Below are positions 6,539 to 13,743 of a DNA stretch of 21,488 bases, piece by piece. The stretch covers positions 1 to 21,488 of the forward strand of contig CAZRSB010000033.1 of assembly GCA_964602715.1 (NCBI GenBank), read 5' to 3'. Made by a program: the position numbers and the translations under genes. The DNA comes from Natronoplasma sp964602715 (GTDB lineage Archaea; Thermoplasmatota; Thermoplasmata; Halarchaeoplasmatales; Halarchaeoplasmataceae). Position 1 is the first letter of the stretch. Each line of letters opens with the position of its first letter. The notes under the pieces are model-generated. The model worked only from the letters and a program-made list of their open reading frames with translations, made no database searches and was not told where the DNA came from.

Positions 6539-7732
6539 ATGACAAAAAAAACTGACTATCTGATGGAAAAATATGAGAAGATGAAGGAAGAGGGTTTAAC
6601 ATGGACTATCAGAAATCTAGAAGGTCCTTCAAAACCACACGTAACAGTAGACGGTAAAGAATGCATAATGTTGGCCTCTAATAATTATCTTGATCTCGCT
6701 AATCATCCTAGATTAAGAGAAGCAGGTAAAAAGGCGATAGAAGAATATGGTGCAGGAGCAGGGTCCGACTGGTCGATAGCAGGCACTATGGACATACATG
6801 AAGAGCTATGGAATAAGATAGCTGATTTCAAAGAAACGGAATCAGGCATGACTTATCAAACTGGATTTGCAGTGAATCAAGGTCTAGTTCCACAGCTAGC
6901 TGGAAAAGGTGATGTGCTGATCTCTGATGAGTTGAATCACGGCAGTATAATCGACGGTATCATGATCGCTCAAAGGATGTTCAAAGCCGATAAAATGGTC
7001 TACAGCCACTCAGACATGGGTGAACTAGAAGAATGTCTAAAAAAAGCTGAAGAAGAGGGTTACGACAAAAAAATAGTGTTGACTGACGGAGTCTTCAGCA
7101 TGGATGGTGATATAGCTAAGATGGATGAGATCCAAGAGATAGCCGACGAATACGGAGCTTTAACCTATGTAGATGATGCACACGGTGAAGGAGTCCTTGG
7201 AGGAGGTCACGGTATTGCTAAAGAATTCGATTTAGAAGATAGAATCGATATACAGATGGGAACATTCTCAAAAGCCTTCGGTGGTTTCGGAGGAATGCTA
7301 GCAGGGGATGAAGGCCTGATAAAATATGCTTACAATACTTCTAGATCATGGTTGTTAAGTGCAGCTTTCCCACCCCATGTAGCAGCTATAAATATGGAAT
7401 CTTTAGATCTTGTCGATAAAGAGCAGGATAGAGTGAAAAAACTTTGGGATCTAACAGAATACTTTAAAGATGAAATGGAAAGCATGGGATTCGATACGGG
7501 ATACAGCGAGACGCCTATAGTTCCAGCTATGGTGGGAGACAGCAAAAAATGTCAAAAACTCGCAGACAGACTTTATGAAGAAGGCATCTTCGGCCTTGCT
7601 ATCGTGTATCCTATGGTAGCTAAGGGCGAAGCTAGGATCAGAAACCAGATAAACGCCGGTCTAACCGAAGATGATCTGAACGAAGTATTGAGAGTCTACG
7701 AAAAACTTGGCCAGGAATTAGACCTTATCTGA
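6539..7732 (+). CDS. PLP-dependent alpha-oxoamine synthase (glycine C-acetyltransferase / BioF family)
   Basis: This 397-aa fold-type I PLP enzyme condenses an amino acid with an acyl-CoA, or does the reverse. Motifs: SNNYLDLANHPRL (48-59), YGAGAGSDWSIAGTMDIH (70-87), DELNHGSIIDG (130-140, with H134 expected to stack on PLP), TDGVFSMDGD (182-191), VDDAHGEG (211-218) and GTFSKAFGG (241-249, with K245 as the Schiff-base lysine). ARIRNQINAG (365-374) carries the expected carboxylate-binding arginine, R368. The TDGVFSMDGD and DELNHGSIIDG stretches look most like 2-amino-3-ketobutyrate CoA ligase (threonine to glycine), but BioF-like activity cannot be excluded. No threonine dehydrogenase or biotin genes are nearby to decide. 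Its position behind hyuAB suggests co-transcription in an amino-acid breakdown block. Confidence 0.85.
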   Translation: MTKKTDYLMEKYEKMKEEGLTWTIRNLEGPSKPHVTVDGKECIMLASNNYLDLANHPRLREAGKKAIEEYGAGAGSDWSIAGTMDIHEELWNKIADFKETESGMTYQTGFAVNQGLVPQLAGKGDVLISDELNHGSIIDGIMIAQRMFKADKMVYSHSDMGELEECLKKAEEEGYDKKIVLTDGVFSMDGDIAKMDEIQEIADEYGALTYVDDAHGEGVLGGGHGIAKEFDLEDRIDIQMGTFSKAFGGFGGMLAGDEGLIKYAYNTSRSWLLSAAFPPHVAAINMESLDLVDKEQDRVKKLWDLTEYFKDEMESMGFDTGYSETPIVPAMVGDSKKCQKLADRLYEEGIFGLAIVYPMVAKGEARIRNQINAGLTEDDLNEVLRVYEKLGQELDLI

Positions 7733-7755
7733 AAAAAAACAAGTGACCAAAAACT

Positions 7756-7768
7756 CTTTCTTTTTTTC
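7756..7768 (+). terminator. T-rich terminator after the KBL/BioF-family gene
   Basis: The run tctttctttttttc starts about 23 bases after the stop codon at 7732, consistent with a U-tract archaeal terminator before the next promoter. Confidence 0.5.
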
Positions 7769-7800
7769 TAAAAGCATATCGATCTTGATAATCAATGCAA

Positions 7801-7812
7801 ATATTTTAATTT
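7801..7812 (+). promoter_or_regulatory. TATA-like box for the 7836 gene
   Basis: ATATTTTAATTT is centred about 30 bases before the ATG at 7836 with no ribosome site between, which suggests leaderless transcription. Confidence 0.4.
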
Positions 7813-7835
7813 GATAACAGAACTTATCAAAATAT

Positions 7836-8363
7836 ATGCCTAAGTCGGTAGATCCCCGTAAAAGAATGATAACAATATTTGGATCGATATTTTCCGCGTT
7901 ATTATTGTTCTTATTTTTTAGTCCTATCAGAACTGAGAGTGTCGAGTCAGAAGAGCTAAAAGAAATCAGTATACCTGAGAGCGAATATTTTAGCAAACGA
8001 ATTTCATTTCAAACAGGAGAAGAAAAAACGATAAGTTTTTCCATAGAATCCAAAAGTGAAGAGCCAAATCCCAGATTGGTTCCTAGAGAAATAGATATCT
8101 TGTTTCTAGATGAAGAAAATTTCAAAAGATACAGAAATGGAACCATCCCTGAGTATATAGAAGAGGGGACTGAATTCTACACTAGTTCATTTTCCACTGA
8201 ATTCGAACTTCCTGAGCGGGGTAATTATCATCTAATTTTAGACAATACTAATAGATTTTCGCTAGCAAACAGAAATATCAGGAGTTTCTCAGCCGATAGA
8301 GCGATTGTTTCGTTAGAATTGAGGACAGAAAGTAAAAGATCAGTGATAGATATACCAACGTGA
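7836..8363 (+). CDS. Small membrane-anchored protein with an extracellular beta-sandwich domain
   Basis: This 175-aa protein has a basic N-terminus (PRKR), one hydrophobic segment (residues 11-29) and then a single domain of about 125 residues. The domain alternates beta-strand-like stretches: ISFQTGEEKTISFSIES (56-72), EIDILFLDEENFKRY (85-99), SFSTEFELPERGNYHLILDN (118-137) and AIVSLELRT (156-164). The pattern of a polar-residue-binding strand, an 'F-x-x-Y' segment and a late 'G-N-Y-H-L-I-L-D-N' strand resembles GOLD/emp24-like jelly-roll domains of archaeal envelope proteins. That resemblance is by eye and tentative. There are no cysteines and no catalytic motif. It is probably anchored in the membrane with the domain outside. 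It stands alone, with its own promoter and a hairpin after its stop. Confidence 0.7.
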   Translation: MPKSVDPRKRMITIFGSIFSALLLFLFFSPIRTESVESEELKEISIPESEYFSKRISFQTGEEKTISFSIESKSEEPNPRLVPREIDILFLDEENFKRYRNGTIPEYIEEGTEFYTSSFSTEFELPERGNYHLILDNTNRFSLANRNIRSFSADRAIVSLELRTESKRSVIDIPT

Positions 8364-8389
8364 GGCTAAAAAACAAATATTATTTTCAT

Positions 8390-8450
8390 AGAGAAAGGGT
8401 TTTCGGGAGCCCCTATTTAAGAGACTCCCGAACCTCCCTCCCTATTCTCT
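8390..8450 (+). other. Long imperfect hairpin in the 8364-8683 spacer (3'-end structure or small RNA)
   Basis: The core stem TTCGGGAG (8402-8409) pairs perfectly with CTCCCGAA (8425-8432). An outer stem pairs AGAGAAAGGG (8390-8399) with CCCTATTCTCT (8440-8450), with one bulged base. Together they make about 18 bp in a 61-base element that is over 50% G+C from 8397 on. It starts 27 bases after the stop codon at 8363. The remaining ~230 bases of the spacer are AT-rich, with no gene I can support, only the promoter of the next gene. Confidence 0.45.
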
Positions 8451-8650
8451 AGCTTCCTGGTTGAGTCTCGATTGATATTCAGGTCATCATACGAAATTGG
8501 TTAAGACTTTGTATTATAACTCAACTTCTCTGATGAAAATAGTAAAGAACAAGATATATATAAAATCCAATGAGAAAATATACTGTAATTTTAGCTTCTT
8601 TAAATAAAATGAAAATGCACCAATGAAATAGTTCCGTAAATAGTGCTCCA

Positions 8651-8663
8651 TAATATTTAATTA
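8651..8663 (+). promoter_or_regulatory. TATA-like box for the STAND-TPR gene
   Basis: TAATATTTAATTA is centred about 30 bases before the ATG at 8687. No ribosome site is present (the bases before the start are cttttttttccc), so a leaderless mRNA is likely. Confidence 0.45.
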
Positions 8664-8686
8664 TTGAGAACTCTTTTTTTCCCTTG

Positions 8687-11600
8687 ATGGATTTAGCCGG
8701 AAGAGAAAAGATTCTGATTCACCTTTTTTTCCAGAAGAAGAAAAAGAAAGATAGTGATACATCATATTTTAGATGTCAGGAAGGGATAGGGGATCATGTA
8801 AGACTATCTGTAAACAGGGTAAGTGATATTTTAGATGAGTTGGAAAAAAAAAATCTATTGACTAAAAATTCTAAAAAAATTAAGGGAGCAGTTAAAAAAA
8901 GATACGCTTATTTTTTGACTGAAAAAGGGGAAAATAAAGCTAAATCCATTATAAATAGATTGGCTGACAAAAAAATAAAAATTAAGGATGATAAGAAAAC
9001 AAAAGAAATAAAATTTGAAGAACTCATGGACAATCATCTCAAAGGTATCAACCCTTATCTCACAGCATTGAATAATTCTGAAGAGGGTATTTTAGACTTA
9101 AGAAATTTAGGAGAAGATGATTTCTTTATAGATAGAAAAAAAGAAATAAAAAAGGTCTGTGAATGTATAGAAAAAAAAGATTCAATAAATCTTTGCTTGA
9201 TTGAAGGTCATATAGGATCTGGGAAAAGTCATCTCATTCAAAAATTAAAAGAAAATATGAGTGGTAATGATTTTAAAATCATTGAAGAGTTTTCTGAAAA
9301 GATGTATGAGACAAATCCTAACAAAAAAACTATTTTGTTGATCGACGGACTTGAAGAGATGAGCAAAGAATTGATAAAAAACGTTAGGGACTTCATTGAC
9401 TCTATGACTACGAAAGATTTATTCTTCATAGGTACCTTCAGCCCTGAGCTGACAACTGAAGATTCAGCTGAATTGGTAGAAAAAATTTTATCTTTAGAAA
9501 AATCAAAAAAGATCCGATTGCAGAATTTTGACTGGATAGATACAAGGAGATATCTGTGCAAAAAGATAGGGAGGGAAGAAATCGACGAAGGATTTATAGA
9601 TATATCGTATAATCTTACCGACGGAAGGCCTCTTTTTCTCGAGAGCATTTGTGAAAAACTTCTATACGATAAAGCCATCGACCCAATCAAAGGAAAATAT
9701 GACCTTGATGAAAAAGGTCTTGATATCCCTGAAAAAATAAAAGATTCTGTGAACAAAAAAAATAAAATTTTAAATGATAAAGAATTAAGACTGCTGAAAC
9801 TTTTGAGCTGTTGTGATACTTCTATAAAAAAAGAGCTCATAACGGATCATTGCTCCCATGAAAAATGTAGAACTCCGGCTATCATAGCCAAATTAAAAGA
9901 TGTTGATTTTTTGAAAGCTGATGTAGAAGACAAATTAGAATTTACCAATAAACTGGAAAAATTGGCTATTTATGATGATATTCCAAAAACAGAAAAGGAA
10001 AATTTTCACAAAAATATGAAAGATTTTTTAGAAAAATCTCCTGAAGATACTCCTGCAGTTTTAAAAGAACTCGGGTTCCAAAATGATAAGATAGGGGAAA
10101 CTAGAGCAGCATGTAAAAGCTATCTTGAAGGTGCTCGTCTCTTTAAAAAAAATTACAAATTAGGGTCTGCAATCAATTTATATAAAAAAGTTATAGATAC
10201 TATCGAAGAAGTTGATATCGATTGTGTAGAAAGTGAGACCGCTAAAGAAGAACTAGCAGATATTTTAAGAATGAAAAATGAACACGAAAAAGCCTTGGTT
10301 TACTACAAGGAGGCCATTGAAGAAGCTAGAAAAAAAAGATTTACTTTTAGATTTTACATAAAAAGTGCAACTTGTTTGAGGAACTTAAGACGTTATGACG
10401 AAGCTCGAGACAATTTACGATCAGCGCAAGAAATAATATCCAAATTCAAGGAAGATGATGAATATATAAAAAAAAGATGTGATATTCTAAAGGAAGAAGG
10501 AATAATAAATATGAGATTGAATGATTTTGAAGAGTGTCAAAAAAAATTTGATGAATTAAAAAGTTTATCTGATGAAATAAAATCAGATTATTATAAAGCT
10601 ACTGCTCTTCATTATTTGGGAACTATCCAGTACTATCGTTCTAATCTATATGAAGCAAAAGATATCCTTAAAATGGCGATCGAGATATGGAAAAAGGATG
10701 ACGATTTAAAAGGATTGAAAGCATCTTATAATAACTTGGGAGTAGTCCTTAGATGCTCTGGTGATCTAGAGAAGGCTATAGAATATTTTAAAAAATCTAA
10801 TGATATCATGAAAAAAATCGGAGATCAAAGGGGCGATTTACTTTCACTGGACAATCTTGGCATTATCTATCATGACTTGGGATCGCTGGACAAATCTATC
10901 TATTATCATGAAAAATGCCTAAAGATCGAAGAAGAAAAAGATGACGAGCATGGAATCGCGGCTACTCTAGATAATATTGGCGTGAATTACTTTCAAAAAG
11001 GCAACTTTGACAAAGCTATTCCTTATCACAAAAAGAGTTTGAATTTGAAAAATAAATTAGATAATAAAATCGGTATCTCTTTTTCATTATATAATCTAGG
11101 AAGAGCATATGTCGGAAAAGGTGATTTTGAAAAGGCAATCAAGAACTTCAAAAAAAGTCTTGATATAAGATCAGAATTGAAAAATAAGCAAAATATGGGT
11201 TATTCAAATCTATGGATCGGCATCACCTACTTAAAACTTGGAAAAATAGATGATGCTGAAAAATTCTTAAATGAGGCACTAGAACTGTTCAAAATATCTA
11301 AAGATGATTATGGGATGGGAACTAGTCTTTCTTATCTTGGAAAAGTGAATATGAATAAAGATCGGAAGGATAAAGCAAAAAATTATTTTGATTATTGTAA
11401 AAAATTGAAATCGAATATCAGCGATAAAAAATACAAAATTTTGTCAAATAGACATCTTGGAGAGTATTATTTCCAAAGTGATAGATCAAAAAAGGCAAAA
11501 AAACATGTCAATGAGGCTCTCAAACAGGCGGATAAAACTGGTATGAAAGATGAGATGGGAGAATGTAAGTTTTTACTGGGCAAAATATACTTACATGATA

Positions 11601-11800
11601 GTAGAGTTAAAGAAGCTAGGATAGAATTCGAAAAAGCTTTAGAAATTTTTGAAGAAAATGGAAACAAGGCGGGAAAATCAAAAACCCTATTTGAACTTGG
11701 GAACCTACTTGTAAAATATACGGATGACGAGAAAGGTAAAAAAAAGATAAAGTCTGCTGAAAGATTGAAGGAAAAGATGGGAATCGAGAAACGGTATTGA
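8687..11800 (+). CDS. Winged-helix / STAND-type ATPase / TPR-repeat protein
   Basis: This 1037-aa protein is probably cytosolic. Residues 1-95 look like a winged-helix DNA-binding domain: a recognition region VNRVSDILDELEKKNLLTK and a wing ending YFLTEKGENKA, MarR-like. Residues about 140-340 form a P-loop ATPase, with Walker A GHIGSGKS (174-181), Walker B TILLIDG (215-221) and a sensor-like FFIGTFSPE (246-254). A helical or winged region follows (about 355-440). From about 475 to the end there are about 14 TPR units spaced ~40 residues, such as YNNLGVVLRCSGDLEKAIEY and LDNLGIIYHDLGSLDKSIYY. The order matches STAND regulators of the MalT/ORC-like type, where TPRs sense a ligand or protein and ATP switches the state. 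The target is unknown. It is strikingly Lys-rich. Start: ATG 8687 is preferred over the adjacent TTG at 8684. The gene ends 17 bases from the convergent NAD kinase gene. Confidence 0.85.
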   Translation: MDLAGREKILIHLFFQKKKKKDSDTSYFRCQEGIGDHVRLSVNRVSDILDELEKKNLLTKNSKKIKGAVKKRYAYFLTEKGENKAKSIINRLADKKIKIKDDKKTKEIKFEELMDNHLKGINPYLTALNNSEEGILDLRNLGEDDFFIDRKKEIKKVCECIEKKDSINLCLIEGHIGSGKSHLIQKLKENMSGNDFKIIEEFSEKMYETNPNKKTILLIDGLEEMSKELIKNVRDFIDSMTTKDLFFIGTFSPELTTEDSAELVEKILSLEKSKKIRLQNFDWIDTRRYLCKKIGREEIDEGFIDISYNLTDGRPLFLESICEKLLYDKAIDPIKGKYDLDEKGLDIPEKIKDSVNKKNKILNDKELRLLKLLSCCDTSIKKELITDHCSHEKCRTPAIIAKLKDVDFLKADVEDKLEFTNKLEKLAIYDDIPKTEKENFHKNMKDFLEKSPEDTPAVLKELGFQNDKIGETRAACKSYLEGARLFKKNYKLGSAINLYKKVIDTIEEVDIDCVESETAKEELADILRMKNEHEKALVYYKEAIEEARKKRFTFRFYIKSATCLRNLRRYDEARDNLRSAQEIISKFKEDDEYIKKRCDILKEEGIINMRLNDFEECQKKFDELKSLSDEIKSDYYKATALHYLGTIQYYRSNLYEAKDILKMAIEIWKKDDDLKGLKASYNNLGVVLRCSGDLEKAIEYFKKSNDIMKKIGDQRGDLLSLDNLGIIYHDLGSLDKSIYYHEKCLKIEEEKDDEHGIAATLDNIGVNYFQKGNFDKAIPYHKKSLNLKNKLDNKIGISFSLYNLGRAYVGKGDFEKAIKNFKKSLDIRSELKNKQNMGYSNLWIGITYLKLGKIDDAEKFLNEALELFKISKDDYGMGTSLSYLGKVNMNKDRKDKAKNYFDYCKKLKSNISDKKYKILSNRHLGEYYFQSDRSKKAKKHVNEALKQADKTGMKDEMGECKFLLGKIYLHDSRVKEARIEFEKALEIFEENGNKAGKSKTLFELGNLLVKYTDDEKGKKKIKSAERLKEKMGIEKRY

Positions 11801-11817
11801 GTCAGGTTTTCGAAATT

Positions 11818-12939
11818 TTAACTCTGTATTTTTACCAACCGATATTCTCTATATCCTTGTACTACTTTCATATATCCCTTTTTTCTGAGTTGTGCCTCTA
11901 AATCCTCATCGCCTAGATCGGCTCTCAAAAGGGATGTTCTTCTCAATTTCGCAGGAGTAGATAACACATAGATATTATCGATTCCAGCTCTTTTTACTAC
12001 TTTTGGGCTAATCTGTTGATTACCTCTACCTAAAAAAAATCCTTGATTGCCGATCATAGATACTATGATCTTGATCCCATCCACCTCTTCAGAATGTTGT
12101 AAAATGTCCTTCTCTGCGACATCTAATTCAACGATTTCTTTGTTCTTTATCAAATCTACACCCAAGATCGTATAATCTAAATCTAATGTCTCTTGGATCT
12201 TTGCTGTCGTTGAACCAGGACCTAAGACGAAAAGATGTTCAGCATATGACTCCATCTCTTCGATCATAAAATCAGCAATATTCTTTTTCTGATCCTCCTG
12301 ATCTATCGATCTAAAACTTTGTTTACCCAACTGAATGTAATGAGGTTCATGTATGCTTAAAGCCTCTCCATGTAGCTTTATTTCCCACTTTCCTTCCCTG
12401 TATCTCTCTTCGTCGAGATCCATTATCTCAACCTCAGATATATCCGCTTCATTTGAAGCAAATTTGTTGAAGAGTTCTGCACTCGCTTCGGGATTAACAC
12501 CAAAACAGCCGCTGTGCATCTTGACACCAGCAGGAATGCCCAGGATCGGGATCTTTTTATCCACTTCCTGAAAAACATCCCTCGCGGTCCCATCACCACC
12601 ACAAAAGATGATGAGATCAACATCCTCATCTAAAAAAATTTTCACCGTTTCATGAGTATCTTCTGGAGTCATCTCACCCATGCTGTTCTTATCACATTCA
12701 TAAATCACTCTTATCTCATCTTCTGGGAAATTTTGCCTAAGCGAGTCTTCACCCAATACATTCCCTGCGGTAAGCCAGATATGTCCTCCTTCCATCTCTT
12801 TTAGAGCTTTCTCAGCTCTCTGACATGCCACCGGTTCAGCTCCTAATTCTACAGCTTTTTCATATACTCCATCGGTACCTTTCAATCCAACCCTTCCTCC
12901 CATGCCCGCAATAGGGTTGATAACAAATCCAACTTTCAT
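11818..12939 (-). CDS. ATP-NAD kinase family protein (COG3199-type)
   Basis: This 373-aa protein belongs to the diacylglycerol/NAD-kinase superfamily. It starts MKVGFVINPIAGMGG, then shows the phosphate-donor motif FCGGDGTARDV (112-122) and ILGIPAGVKMHSGCFG (132-147), both hallmarks of the COG3199 branch. A GPGSTTAKI motif (240-248) and MIGNQGFFLGRGNQQ (295-309) in the C-terminal half are also typical. The expected reaction is phosphorylation of NAD to NADP using ATP or polyphosphate. Biochemical proof for this branch is thin, and AcoX-like members have unknown substrates. Length is normal for the branch and longer than classical NadK. It converges on the STAND-TPR gene and is divergent from queE. 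A TATA-like CTTATTTCTAA near -30 suggests a leaderless mRNA. Confidence 0.85.
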   Translation of the reverse strand: MKVGFVINPIAGMGGRVGLKGTDGVYEKAVELGAEPVACQRAEKALKEMEGGHIWLTAGNVLGEDSLRQNFPEDEIRVIYECDKNSMGEMTPEDTHETVKIFLDEDVDLIIFCGGDGTARDVFQEVDKKIPILGIPAGVKMHSGCFGVNPEASAELFNKFASNEADISEVEIMDLDEERYREGKWEIKLHGEALSIHEPHYIQLGKQSFRSIDQEDQKKNIADFMIEEMESYAEHLFVLGPGSTTAKIQETLDLDYTILGVDLIKNKEIVELDVAEKDILQHSEEVDGIKIIVSMIGNQGFFLGRGNQQISPKVVKRAGIDNIYVLSTPAKLRRTSLLRADLGDEDLEAQLRKKGYMKVVQGYREYRLVKIQS

Positions 12940-13063
12940 GCTTTCATATCCAAATTGGACCTTTAGAAATAAGGTTTTTGATTAGAATTTATCTTATCAC
13001 TGAAAATGAAAAACCGAAATAGATGAATTATTGACTTATGGATCATACCTTGACTTTTACTTC

Positions 13064-13080
13064 TAATTAAAGTCTTTATA
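13064..13080 (+). promoter_or_regulatory. TATA-like region for queE
   Basis: TAATTAAA (about 13064-13071) is roughly 29 bases before the ATG at 13097. A second element, TTTATA (13075-13080), would place the transcript start nearer the second ATG at 13103. Either gives a leaderless message. Confidence 0.35.
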
Positions 13081-13096
13081 TCGTAAGCCCATAAGG

Positions 13097-13729
13097 ATGA
13101 ATATGCATATATCAGAAATATTCCACTCGCTACAGGGTGAGGGCAAAGATATAGGTCTTCCCACTAGCTTTATTCGTACAACAGGATGCAATCTGAGATG
13201 TGAATGGTGCGATACGAGGTACGCGTGGGAAGGTGGAAAAAAGATGAGTATCAGGGAGATAAAAGATAAAATAAAAGATTTTGATTGCCAGAGATTATGT
13301 ATTACAGGGGGTGAACCTTTACTCCAGGATGATTTGATCGAACTCATCGATAGTCTTCTTCCTAAATACAAGATAAACGTTGAAACTAACGGCTCTTTAG
13401 ATATCTCAGAATTGATCGAGAGAGATCTGAGAGTTTCCATGGATTACAAAACTCCATCATCAGGTATGACAGATAAGATGAAAAATGAAAATCTTGATAT
13501 TTTGAGAAAAAAAGATCAACTTAAATTTGTCATCTCTGACCAAAGAGATTATGATTACAGCTTAGAATTTATCAAGAGAGAGGCACTGCAATGCGAGATC
13601 ATCATGCAACCAACAAAGAATTGGAACTTAAGAGACTTGGCAAATTCTGTATTGGGTGATGAAATTGATGTGAGGGTACTTCCCCAACTCCATAAAATCA
13701 TTTGGGATGATGAGATTTCTAGACGATAG
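13097..13729 (+). CDS. queE: 7-carboxy-7-deazaguanine synthase (radical SAM)
   Basis: QueE turns 6-carboxy-tetrahydropterin into 7-carboxy-7-deazaguanine, the ring-forming step to preQ0; in archaea this feeds archaeosine in tRNA. The 210-aa length is normal. Motifs: FHSLQGEG (9-16), the [4Fe-4S]-binding CNLRCEWC (C31, C35, C38; spacing CxxxCxxC), the SAM-binding ITGGEPLLQ (69-77), NVETNGS (94-100), DYKTPSSG (116-123) and the C-terminal VLPQLHKIIW (194-203). All are typical of QueE. Starting at M3 (ATG 13103) is equally possible and would remove only two residues. No other queuosine/archaeosine gene is in the window. Its stop is 14 bases from the stop of the convergent giant gene. Confidence 0.93.
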   Translation: MNMHISEIFHSLQGEGKDIGLPTSFIRTTGCNLRCEWCDTRYAWEGGKKMSIREIKDKIKDFDCQRLCITGGEPLLQDDLIELIDSLLPKYKINVETNGSLDISELIERDLRVSMDYKTPSSGMTDKMKNENLDILRKKDQLKFVISDQRDYDYSLEFIKREALQCEIIMQPTKNWNLRDLANSVLGDEIDVRVLPQLHKIIWDDEISRR

Positions 13730-13743
13730 AAAGAGCTATCAAT

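Noticed and set aside
3005..7732. Acetone/acetophenone carboxylase operon
   Set aside because: No third carboxylase subunit follows hyuB. The next gene is a PLP enzyme, and pcp lies on the other side.
8530..8580. C/D-box-like TGATGA as a possible guide RNA
   Set aside because: The first C-box base does not fit, and no D box (CTGA) occurs at a suitable distance.
8533..8607. 24-codon frame (MKIVKNKIYIKSNEK...) in the 8364-8683 spacer
   Set aside because: It is too short, has no ribosome site and consists of AT-biased codons with no recognisable feature.
9238..9840. 200-codon open frame on the minus strand inside the STAND-TPR gene
   Set aside because: It is antisense to the Walker A/B region. 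Its Ser/Phe-rich product is what reversed Lys/Glu-rich codons give, and it has no domain or ribosome site.
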